Source: Atopobium sp. UBA1382
GTDB taxonomy: Bacteria; Actinomycetota; Coriobacteriia; Coriobacteriales; Atopobiaceae
DNA: 64,000 nucleotides
Direction: 5' to 3'
Assembly (NCBI GenBank): GCA_002305805.1
Contig: DBQY01000009.1
Location: 228,948 to 292,947 of the forward strand
Every line of letters starts with the position of its first letter. The stretch's first letter is position 1. The notes under the pieces were generated by a model. That model saw only the letters and a list, made by a program, of their open reading frames with translations. It was not told where the DNA came from and made no database searches. The translations under genes and the position numbers were made by a program. Shown here piece by piece: positions 50,699-58,212 of the stretch.

Positions 50699-52141
50699 CT
50701 AACGCTCGAACATCTCGTCCAGCGTCACCAGACGGACGTCCTCGGCCCGCTTCCGACACTCCTCCTCGAATCCATGCTTGGCGAATACGTAGAGCCGGGC
50801 ATTCTCCCCTCCCGCAAACAACGCCGCCCGACGTCGCAGCGTACCCACCACGGACGCGTCAACCAGCGCGTCGTTCCATTTGCACTCGCCGAGCACGAGC
50901 TCGCCATCAACGCCCCGAACCACGACGTCAATCTCTTCCTCCTGGCGCGTCACGGGGTTCGTCCCCCACCAGGACCCTATCTCAGCGGGAATCAAGCTCA
51001 GTTCGCCCGTTGCCATCTGCCTTGTCAGCCATTGCCGGCACACTTCCTCAAAGACCGGCCCCACATAGGTTGAGAGATCATCGGAGACGATCTTCTGCGC
51101 CACCGCCCCAGACAGCCCGGACTCCGCCGCCGTGAGGTATCTGACCCCAAAGCGATAGTGGAAGCGGAACAGGTTGTCCGTGATCGCGTAGCGAACCTGA
51201 TGTTTCTTGTGACGACCAACGGGCACCGTTCTCAGCACCACTGCCAGACGCTCCAGCCGCGAGAGGTTCTGCTGAACCAGCGGAGCCTTGATGCCCGTTC
51301 TGTCAGAGATTTCCTGGGGCCTCACGCAACCTAGTGCTATGGCCTCGATGACGGCGTTGTAGCTCGCAGGCGAGCGAACCTCTTGGAGCAGAAAGCTCTC
51401 CACCTCATTGGACAGAAGCGCGCTCGGTGCCAGAAGTCTGTTGGCTATGTTCCACGACACGCTCTTTCGGGCGTCAAGTTGCTCAAGGTAAAGGGGGATG
51501 CCTCCCGTGAGCGCATACAGTTCGACGGCCGTCTCGGGATCGGTTTCGCCAAGCAGCTCCGCCGCGTCGAAGACGTCAAAGGGATTGAGCCTTATCTGCA
51601 TGGTCCTGCGCCCGTACAGCGGGCTCTTCTCGCCAAGGACCTGCTCCTCCATGAAGCTCATCGAGGAACCGCAGAGCACGAGGAACAGCTTGCTCGACTG
51701 TTTGTTCTCGTCAATCAACTTTTGAAGGAGGGAGGAGACGCCCGGGTAGCTCTCGGCAAGATAGGGATACTCATCAATGACAAAGAGGATTCGCTTTTCC
51801 CGCGCAATCGTGAACAGGGCCTCAAACGCCTCGGCAAAGGAGCGGTACACGGGGTGGCCTTCCGGCACATAGCTCCCCGGAAAAACGGTCTTGCCGGGAT
51901 ACAGCCCGCCGTCAGGGAAGGTGATCCTCTGGGCCAACGCCGCACTCAGTCCGTCTAGATTCTCTCGTGCGGTCGTCCGCAGGGCCGTGAAATAGTGCAC
52001 GTCGTGCTTGCCCGAGGCAAACTTGTGGAGAAGGGCCGTCTTCCCGACGCGTCGACGACCATACACGGCAACCATCTGGAAGTCGCCGCACTCGTAGGCC
52101 CGTTCAAGGTCCGACAACTCTCGCTTCCTGCCGACAAACAT
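50699..52141 (-). CDS. Archaeal-type ATPase with DUF234 nuclease-like domain
   Basis: The 480-residue protein starts MFVGRKRELSDLERAYECGD and has Walker A VYGRRRVGKTALL (near residue 28-40), Walker B ILFVIDEYPYL, and GSSMSFMEEQVLG in the sensor region (ATPase_2 family). A winged helix follows near residues 280-330. The C-terminal DUF234 part contains EEEIDVVVRGVDGELVLGEC with a PD-(D/E)XK-like acidic and glutamate-x-lysine arrangement (GECKW). Function is unknown. An 18-bp palindrome lies just upstream (52153-52170). Confidence 0.9.
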   Translation of the reverse strand: MFVGRKRELSDLERAYECGDFQMVAVYGRRRVGKTALLHKFASGKHDVHYFTALRTTARENLDGLSAALAQRITFPDGGLYPGKTVFPGSYVPEGHPVYRSFAEAFEALFTIAREKRILFVIDEYPYLAESYPGVSSLLQKLIDENKQSSKLFLVLCGSSMSFMEEQVLGEKSPLYGRRTMQIRLNPFDVFDAAELLGETDPETAVELYALTGGIPLYLEQLDARKSVSWNIANRLLAPSALLSNEVESFLLQEVRSPASYNAVIEAIALGCVRPQEISDRTGIKAPLVQQNLSRLERLAVVLRTVPVGRHKKHQVRYAITDNLFRFHYRFGVRYLTAAESGLSGAVAQKIVSDDLSTYVGPVFEEVCRQWLTRQMATGELSLIPAEIGSWWGTNPVTRQEEEIDVVVRGVDGELVLGECKWNDALVDASVVGTLRRRAALFAGGENARLYVFAKHGFEEECRKRAEDVRLVTLDEMFER

Positions 52142-52152
52142 AGTTGCTCCTA

Positions 52153-52170
52153 ACTAAGTTATAACTTAGT
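52153..52170. promoter_or_regulatory. Palindrome at the ATPase promoter
   Basis: ACTAAGTTATAACTTAGT is a perfect 18-bp palindrome 12-29 bp before the ATPase start codon, in an AT-rich promoter region. It may be an operator. The other ATPase gene in the window (1-192) also has palindromic repeats upstream, of a different sequence. Confidence 0.6.
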
Positions 52171-52230
52171 ATATCGTAGCTTATTATATAGTATAGCGGC
52201 AGCTTGCTTTCCTACGCGCAGCACCCCGCC

Positions 52231-52875
52231 CTATCGCCTCCGCTCGCGGACGTCCGCGTCGAGCCCCGCGCGCCATGCGTCGCCCATCGCCGCGCTGGGC
52301 GGGCACGCGCGCACCTCGGCCACCGCACACGCCATGGCATCGTAGAGCACCCCGGTCCCGCGGCCGTCCGCCACGTAGTCGGCCGCGCGCTCGGGCGCGA
52401 TGCCCAGGCTCGCCGCCTCCGCCGCGGCGTCGATGTTGGCCCCGATGAACAGGAACTCCCAGCCCCTCTGCCGGTGCTCCTCGATCACGCGCTTGACCTG
52501 CGGATACGTGTAGCGACGGCTCGCGTTCTCCTGGCCGTCGGTGGTGATGACGAAGAGCACCCGGTCCGCCTCGTATCCCCTGGGCTGCACGCCCTGGACC
52601 AGGTCAACGTGCCTGATGGCACCGCCCACGGCATCGAGCAGCGCCGTGCACCCGCAGCACTCGTAGTCGCGCCTCGTGAGCCGGGGCACCTCGCGGATGT
52701 CGAGCCGGTCGTGCAGGACGCGCGTGCCGTCGGAGAAGAGCACCGTGGACACCACGGCCTCGCCCGGCTCCTCCCGGTTCTTCTCGATGAGGCTGTTGAA
52801 GCCGCCGACCGTGTCTGCCTCGAGCCCCGCCATCGAACCGCTCGCGTCCAGGATGAAGACGATCTCCGTGCGCAT
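52231..52875 (-). CDS. VWA domain protein
   Basis: The 214-residue protein is nearly one von Willebrand A domain: EIVFILDASGSMAGLEADTV holds the DxSGS metal site, STVLFSDGTRV and FVITTDGQENASRRYTY supply the other MIDAS ligands. There is no signal peptide. The start at 52875 is chosen over an upstream ATG. It lies 103 bp from the macro-domain gene on the same strand. VWA proteins of this size bind partner proteins, sometimes in TerY-like stress systems. Confidence 0.9.
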   Translation of the reverse strand: MRTEIVFILDASGSMAGLEADTVGGFNSLIEKNREEPGEAVVSTVLFSDGTRVLHDRLDIREVPRLTRRDYECCGCTALLDAVGGAIRHVDLVQGVQPRGYEADRVLFVITTDGQENASRRYTYPQVKRVIEEHRQRGWEFLFIGANIDAAAEAASLGIAPERAADYVADGRGTGVLYDAMACAVAEVRACPPSAAMGDAWRAGLDADVRERRR

Positions 52876-52978
52876 TGCTGCCTCCCTTGTCACAGCCAAC
52901 CTGACGACACCAAGGCTACGCGGAGGGGCCGGCGCAGAGGTAAACCGCCGGGCGACATCTGTCGCTGGGCGCCCGCGC

Positions 52979-54007
52979 CTACTGAGAGCCCAGCAGCGGC
53001 TGGTCGAAGGCGAAGAGCGCCTCGTTCACGGTCATGACGTCGTGGACGCCGCGCGCGAGGTAGAACTCGACGATCAAGTCGAACTTGCTGCTGCGCGAGA
53101 GCGTGAGCCCGGCGTGGGCGAGAAGCTCCTGCGTCTGCGACAACGTGAGGCCGAGCGCGAGCGCCAGCGCCACCGCCGTCGGCTTGCTCGGCCGGTAGTC
53201 GGGCTTGGAGCGGATCTTGGAGAAGAGCTGGCGGCTGAGGTTTGCCCGGCGATAGACCTGAGCGTCGGTGAGGCCGCGCTCGTCGATCAGCGCGAGCAGC
53301 GCCTCCGAGAAGGACGCGTCCAGGTGCGCCAGGCGCTCGGCGAGCCCGTCGGGCGCAGCCGGGCCACCGGGGGTTGGGGCGGGTGCGACGGGCGGTTCCG
53401 CCGCGAAGTGCCGCGCCTCGGGGACGCAGAGCTCCCGGAGCTCGGCGAAGCGGTCGTACAGGTGCGGGCTGTTGTCCACGTACGCATCGTCCACGTACTC
53501 GCGCAGCTCGCCCAGGAGCGCCACTCCCTGCGCCACCACGTCGCGCGTAAAGACGACGAGCGTCACCTCCACGTCAGGGTGGTCGTCGAGAAACGCCGAC
53601 GCCTCGGCGCGGACCACGTCGAGCGCCTCGCGCACGGGGTAGCCGAAGATGCCGGCAGATATGAGTGGGAACGCCACCGAGGTCGCACCAAGGCGCGTCA
53701 CCTCGGCGAACACGCTGCGGTAGCAGCTCCGCAGGAGCTCCCTCTCCCCATGCGTCCCGCCTCGCCAGATGGGGCCCACCGCGTGGACCACCCAGCGGCA
53801 CGGCAGGTCAAAGCCCGGCGTGGTCACCGCCGAGCCCGTGGGACAGTGACCGATCTGCGCACACGCGGCCGTCATCTTGCTCGCGCCCGCACCGGCAAAG
53901 ATTGCCCCGCAGACCCCGCCCCCGGCGGCGAGTCGCTCGTTGGCGGCGTTGACGAGCACGTCGGCGCGCACGCGCGCGATGTCGTTGCGAACGATGGAGA
54001 ACGGCAT
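52979..54007 (-). CDS. Macro domain protein with helical C-terminal extension
   Basis: The 342-residue protein has an N-terminal macro domain: DVLVNAANERLAAGGGVCGA, HAVGPIWRGGTHGERELL and AFPLISAGIFGYPVREALDV, the ADP-ribose-binding loops. The C-terminal region (residues 225-342) contains LIDERGLTDAQVYRRANLSR and SKPTAVALALALGLTLSQTQ, a helix-turn-helix-like module seen with macro domains in other bacteria. It probably hydrolyses or reads ADP-ribosyl groups and may bind DNA or RNA. An ADP-ribosylglycohydrolase pseudogene lies beside it. Confidence 0.9.
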   Translation of the reverse strand: MPFSIVRNDIARVRADVLVNAANERLAAGGGVCGAIFAGAGASKMTAACAQIGHCPTGSAVTTPGFDLPCRWVVHAVGPIWRGGTHGERELLRSCYRSVFAEVTRLGATSVAFPLISAGIFGYPVREALDVVRAEASAFLDDHPDVEVTLVVFTRDVVAQGVALLGELREYVDDAYVDNSPHLYDRFAELRELCVPEARHFAAEPPVAPAPTPGGPAAPDGLAERLAHLDASFSEALLALIDERGLTDAQVYRRANLSRQLFSKIRSKPDYRPSKPTAVALALALGLTLSQTQELLAHAGLTLSRSSKFDLIVEFYLARGVHDVMTVNEALFAFDQPLLGSQ

Positions 54008-54092
54008 GGTGGCCTCCTACTTCGACCTTGAGGCGATGGTAGCAGGACGGGTGGACAGATACGCAGCGAGAAGGACGACGCTGTCGTACAGG

Positions 54093-54160
54093 ACTCACTT
54101 CACTCAGTTATTTTGACTCAATTATTTTGAGTCAACTTTTTTGACTAAAACGAAGTGAGT
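54093..54160. repeat. AT-rich nested inverted repeats
   Basis: Outer arms ACTCACTTC (54093-54101) and GAAGTGAGT (54152-54160) enclose an inner TTGACTCAA (54113-54121) and TTGAGTCAA (54127-54135). They lie upstream of the macro-domain gene and just after the motif copy at 54067. It may be a regulatory site or a terminator of the pseudogene operon. Confidence 0.55.
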
Positions 54161-54313
54161 AAAACGGAGCAACGGTAGCCGCAGAGCCTTCGCGCCGTCA
54201 CCCTGCCGCTCGCCAGACAACTTAGCTTGAGGGACACAGTTGCATGTAGCGAGAAGCCCGGACATGCACCCTATCCACGCGCGCCCCCGTAATATCAGCA
54301 AGACGAACACGCC

Positions 54314-55088
54314 TCAGAACAAGCAGGTCTCAATGACGTCCTTGCCCCGCAGCCTGTCGAGCTACGCGGCCGGAATCCCTTCGACACTGTCAACGATGCC
54401 CGCGAGCGCGCCAGCAACTGCGGTTGTGGTGTCCATTTCCTCCCCGAGGTTCACCGCGGCAAGCGCGCACTCGGCGCAGCTCGACGTGTTGGCGAGGCAC
54501 CAGAGCGCCGCGTTGAAGGTATGGTGAGCGAAGCTGCCGGAGCGAATCTCGTCCACGGGACGCCCGGCGACGTCACCCACCATATCTGCCGGGCCCGCGC
54601 AAGCCAGGAGGTCCCGTGCGACGCGCATCATGACGACGCACGCCTCCGCCGAGGTCGGACACGTGCGTGATCGCGGAGACGGCGCGCACCTCATCGTCGG
54701 TGGCGTCGGTGAACGCGAGCGGGACCGTACGCATGAGCGAGCCGTTGCCGTCATCCCACTCCCCCGTGAGTCCGCGCCCGCACTCGAGCACCGTTTGCGC
54801 AACGTTACCGATGTCGAAGAGCCCTTCAATGGTGTAAGCACCCGCGCGATTCCACCGCACGAAGCGCCCGCGGATGTCGTCGACGTCGATGCGACCCAAC
54901 TCACGATAGCTGTCGCAGATTGCAGGCGTCATGGAGGTGTCGTCGCTCCACGTGCCGGCGAGCTTATTGTGGCTGCCGTGTCCGACCATGTCCGCGCAGC
55001 GGAACGAGCCCCGCGGGCGTAACTCGAACGGAACACCCAGCGCGTCAGCCACCGCCTGGCCGTAGACGCAGTCGCGAAGCGCTGGCAT
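54314..55088 (-). pseudogene. ADP-ribosylglycohydrolase, decayed paralogue
   Basis: The frame starts MPALRDCVYGQAVADALGVP and follows the intact paralogue (44506-45294) up to AFTDATDDEVRAVSAITHV. A frameshift near 54655 moves the rest (CPTSAEACVVMMRVARDLLA) into another frame. A stop replaces the tryptophan codon near 54364 (TAG for TGG, compared with IPPAWMETLRGKD in the paralogue). The second metal motif has become LGEEMDTTTAV instead of LGDDTDTTAAV. Several independent lesions show long inactivity. Confidence 0.88.
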
Positions 55089-55390
55089 GGTGGGTTCCCT
55101 TCTCATCTAGCTGTCGGACACATCCTCTTGAAGCCCATCAAGATAAGCATCATAGGGCGCATCGAGAATGCCGTTGAACCTCACCCTCAGCTCGTTCTCC
55201 CCGTCCCTGCCTTCGTTGACGCCTTTTCTCTAATAATAAGGTCTCCAACATTCTCATAAAGGTCGAAATAGATGGAGTACGTAAGGTTTCTCCAAGCTGA
55301 ATGAAGGTTATGCTTCTTTCGTAATGCTTGCTGCGCAGCAATGATTCCCCGGCCAAACGGGCAAATCTCTATTGAAGAAGGCGTTTGAAA
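55089..55390. other. Intergenic region with a minus-strand ORF remnant
   Basis: No complete gene is supported. A minus-strand frame ending at 55107 reads GVNEGRDGENELRVRFNGIL and DAPYDAYLDGLQED but has no start and is closed upstream by a stop; a 68-codon frame overlaps it. It is probably the C-terminal end of a lost gene. The base composition begins to fall towards AT here. Confidence 0.4.
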
Positions 55391-56494
55391 CTAACGCTTT
55401 GAAGCCGGTCGCCTTCTGCGAGCATCAAGAATAGAGATATTAATGTATAGCTGAATAGTATCTGTATAGACATTCTCACGAATAAAGGATGTAGCTCGCT
55501 CAAAATCATGGTCGGTAAAACACACGATAAGATAAAATGCATTTGTGTAGTTTGAAGACTGAAGATAGCTAAGGAGCTGCTCTTCGTAGCCTTTCTTTAG
55601 GTACGAGCTATTTGCTCGTTTAATCTCAATAAGTACACGCTCTTCCATGTTTTTATAAAACTTAAAGTCGATTTTCCCATCAGAGAGCTGTGCCTCACGA
55701 GTAATGTCAACGGGCTTGCCCTCAAAGTACGCATCAATCACATTTTCGAGAACAAGCTGAATTTGAGGCTCAGTAATAGGTTTTTCTTCATTCCAGAACA
55801 ACTTGTTCAGCGAGCCATACTTAATGCGACGTTCAATATAGGCAATCAGATCGCATAATTCCCCTGTAAGCGTAATGTGATTAGTTTTATACTTTCGTTG
55901 AATATCAAGTGGAAGTATTTCAAAGTAGTAGTCGATATTGATCCCATAGTAATACTCGAGAGAAGAGTCTCCCAATGCGCGTCGAGCCTGTAAATCAGGA
56001 ATCATCAAAAAGTCTAAATCATCAAACAAACAATCTGTTGCCCACGACAGGTCAAAATACGCCTCGTCATCAACTCGCTCATTTGGATAATCTTTTTGCT
56101 CTCTTTCACAAGCCTCTTTAAGAAGCTCTTTCGTCTCTTCGTCAAAGAATATTGCATTGAAGTCTTCGATGTCGTTTTGCAAATCGCTCATATACTCAAC
56201 AAACATATAGAGGGCAAGCTCATGAAAGGACGTAAGAGAGTGCATGAAGCTGTCGGCTGTCCATTCATACAGCTCTTGAAATACTTGTCTACACTTAAGA
56301 AACTGTTCTCTTCTCAGATAGGGAGGCATTAATAGCTCTATTAGCTCATCGGTTTCATCCTGACTATCAGAGTACATCTCGACACAGAGAAACTCATGGA
56401 TGAGATGATTGTAGTACTTCATATAATAGCCAGCTGGAAAGTAAATCAATGAAAGTCCCTTCTGGATAGTTTTGCAGAGTACAGCGCTCAACAC
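55391..56494 (-). CDS. PD-(D/E)XK nuclease-like protein, AT-rich
   Basis: The 367-residue protein is encoded by DNA clearly richer in AT than its surroundings and shows no match to the GC-biased codon use of this genome, so it was acquired recently. The C-terminal part contains LSDGKIDFKFYKNMEERVLI followed by EIKRANSSYL, an aspartate and E-x-K arrangement of the PD-(D/E)XK superfamily. The N-terminal 250 residues are helical and unfamiliar. GTG at 56494 is the longest start; an ATG at 56422 is possible. Place next to Abi_2 and ApeA genes suggests phage defence. Confidence 0.7.
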   Translation of the reverse strand: MLSAVLCKTIQKGLSLIYFPAGYYMKYYNHLIHEFLCVEMYSDSQDETDELIELLMPPYLRREQFLKCRQVFQELYEWTADSFMHSLTSFHELALYMFVEYMSDLQNDIEDFNAIFFDEETKELLKEACEREQKDYPNERVDDEAYFDLSWATDCLFDDLDFLMIPDLQARRALGDSSLEYYYGINIDYYFEILPLDIQRKYKTNHITLTGELCDLIAYIERRIKYGSLNKLFWNEEKPITEPQIQLVLENVIDAYFEGKPVDITREAQLSDGKIDFKFYKNMEERVLIEIKRANSSYLKKGYEEQLLSYLQSSNYTNAFYLIVCFTDHDFERATSFIRENVYTDTIQLYINISILDARRRRPASKR

Positions 56495-56574
56495 GCGGAA
56501 ACTCAGACAGCAACTTCAACAATCACTCGCCATTATGTTGGAATTCGACCAACATGTGCAGAAGAATGGAGTTC

Positions 56575-56602
56575 TTGACCCTAGCACCATCACGTGTATT
56601 AT
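56575..56602 (+). promoter_or_regulatory. Promoter of the structured RNA and Abi_2 gene
   Basis: TTGACC (56575-56580) and TATTAT (56597-56602) are separated by 16 bp, a near-consensus vegetative promoter, with a TG before the -10 box. Transcription would start near 56609, about 97 nt before the Abi_2 start codon. Confidence 0.7.
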
Positions 56603-56608
56603 GGGGAT

Positions 56609-56694
56609 AGTGATGCAGTCGCCGTGGACTCTACGTGAGGCGGTGACAAAGAAGGGTCGCTGCTAGGCTTGTCCGGCAGCGGCCCTTTGACTTA
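56609..56694 (+). ncRNA. Candidate structured RNA upstream of Abi_2 (AbiF) gene
   Basis: The predicted transcript has two stems. GTCGCC (56618-56623) pairs with GGCGGTGAC (56639-56647), enclosing a CGT/ACG hairpin. AAGGGTCGCTGC (56652-56663) pairs with GCAGCGGCCCTT (56676-56687), one G-U, with a 12-nt loop, but no T-run follows. AbiF-type HEPN proteins related to Cas13 ancestors have been described with an upstream antitoxin RNA; this region has that position and size. It could instead be only an attenuator of the Abi_2 gene. Confidence 0.5.
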
Positions 56695-56705
56695 CGGGGG
56701 TCACC

Positions 56706-57623
56706 ATGGCCAAAGAATTCAAGACTATTGACCAGCTCGTTGAGCTCATGGAAAGCCGTGGGATTGTCACAGACAACAAGACGGCAGCAGCAATCAAGCG
56801 AGAGAGCTACTACGCCATCATCAATGGATACAAAGCCCCATTCCTTGATAGAGAAGCAATGAAGTCTTCCGCCGACGACGTCTATCTCGAAGGCACAACC
56901 TTCCAGCAGATATATGACCTATTTATGTTTGACCGGAATCTGAGAGAGTCTACGTTCCCCTACCTAACCGCTGCGGAGTCTGCGCTCAAGAACGCAGTCG
57001 TCTACGCCTTCTGCGAGAAGAATCGGGATGCGGAGGCTTACCTCGAACGTTCAAACTACACTTCGGCAAAGGATATGTTGGTGCCAAAGTCCTACCAAGG
57101 AAACAAAGCTGAAGAGCACGCAACAAACATGGCCAACCTCATGAAGATCCTGAACGGAAAGCTCACCAACAAGAAGAAGATGCGACCCTTCGTGAAGCAC
57201 TATCTCAACAGCTATGGAAAGGTTCCCCTCTGGGTTCTTCAGAATGACCTAACCTTCGGCAATATCGCTCACTTCTACCAACTCCAAAAGAGAAGTATTC
57301 AGAACGCAGCCTGTAAAATCGTCGGCGAAATCTCCGGAAGAGGTATCCGGCTCGACCCTCATGACCTCCTGAGGGCGTTCGATGTTCTAGTTGGATATAG
57401 AAATATCTGCGCTCATGACGAGAGGCTCTACTGCGCCACAGTAAAAGGAGCTCGCTTCGCGGATATGTTTGATGAACTATGTGTTGTTCTCCCCGAAGAG
57501 GATACACACGCAATGATCGACACTCTCAATTCGCTCATCCGGACTTACCAAGGGAGAATCAGTACGGAAGTCCTCGTTCAGATCAACACAGAGATGGGCG
57601 TTAAGTTTCCCAATCAAAGCTAG
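56706..57623 (+). CDS. Abi_2 (AbiD/AbiF) family HEPN protein
   Basis: The 305-residue protein has the Abi_2 family's N-terminal segment (KTIDQLVELMESRGIVTDN, SYYAIINGYKAPFL) and the FMFDRNLRESTFPYLTAAES region. VGYRNICAHDERLY near residue 235 is the HEPN RNase motif (R-x4-H). Such proteins stop phage growth by cleaving RNA. The gene is preceded by a structured leader (56609-56694) that may encode an RNA antitoxin or antisense guard. The codon use is less GC-biased than the genome. The ATG follows GGGGG. Confidence 0.93.
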   Translation: MAKEFKTIDQLVELMESRGIVTDNKTAAAIKRESYYAIINGYKAPFLDREAMKSSADDVYLEGTTFQQIYDLFMFDRNLRESTFPYLTAAESALKNAVVYAFCEKNRDAEAYLERSNYTSAKDMLVPKSYQGNKAEEHATNMANLMKILNGKLTNKKKMRPFVKHYLNSYGKVPLWVLQNDLTFGNIAHFYQLQKRSIQNAACKIVGEISGRGIRLDPHDLLRAFDVLVGYRNICAHDERLYCATVKGARFADMFDELCVVLPEEDTHAMIDTLNSLIRTYQGRISTEVLVQINTEMGVKFPNQS

Positions 57624-57626
57624 AAA

Positions 57627-58049
57627 CTATTCGACCTCAAAACACGTCGGCAGCAGTACCCCGGACCAAGAAAAGCGAAGCCTGTACCCAATCTCATTAT
57701 GAGCGGGGAGATGTTGATTGTTGGGGCGGAAACGTATAGTCGAAAGGCTGTTCGCCGCCTCATGCTGCAGCTCGTAGAAGTGCTTCATGTACCGAAGGTT
57801 GCGCGGCGAGAAGCCCTTGGCGTCCGGAATCACCTTCTTAAGATCCCTGCTCAGCGCTCCGAAGAATCCTGAGCCCCACCGACTCTCAGCATGCAGCTCG
57901 GCAATGTCTTTTCCCAGCCGCCAGTAGAACAGCAGCATTTCACGATTTACCGAAATCGCCGCCTTAACCTGGCTGCGGCGATACCGCTCACTCAGCTCCT
58001 GCACCCAAGCCAGGTACTCAGGGTCGTTCTTGATAATCGCTTCCGCCAT
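57627..58049 (-). CDS. DUF1016 N-terminal protein, truncated
   Basis: The 140-residue product matches the N-terminal DUF1016_N domain of YhcG-type nucleases: EYLAWVQELSERYRRSQVKA, LFYWRLGKDI and FSPRNLRYMKHFYELQHEAA. The C-terminal PD-(D/E)XK nuclease domain of full-length members (about 340-380 residues) is missing; after residue 110 the sequence no longer follows the family and ends at 57627, three bases past the Abi_2 stop. This is a truncated remnant at the edge of an acquired segment. Confidence 0.75.
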   Translation of the reverse strand: MAEAIIKNDPEYLAWVQELSERYRRSQVKAAISVNREMLLFYWRLGKDIAELHAESRWGSGFFGALSRDLKKVIPDAKGFSPRNLRYMKHFYELQHEAANSLSTIRFRPNNQHLPAHNEIGYRLRFSWSGVLLPTCFEVE

Positions 58050-58212
58050 GGCGCCACCTTCCCGAGAGACTTCCTCAAGTTCAGTGTCACCCAGGCACCG
58101 GACAATAATTATCGCTAACGCCTGCGCTAGAAAACACTCCTCATCGCAATTGCAGTTAGATGTGATCCTGCGGGTAGATATTTACTAACAGCCCTCCTAA
58201 GGTTGGAGACTC

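Noticed and set aside
55150..55356. A 68-codon minus-strand ORF
   Set aside because: No ribosome site, composition shift inside the frame and no family resemblance. It overlaps another better but open remnant.
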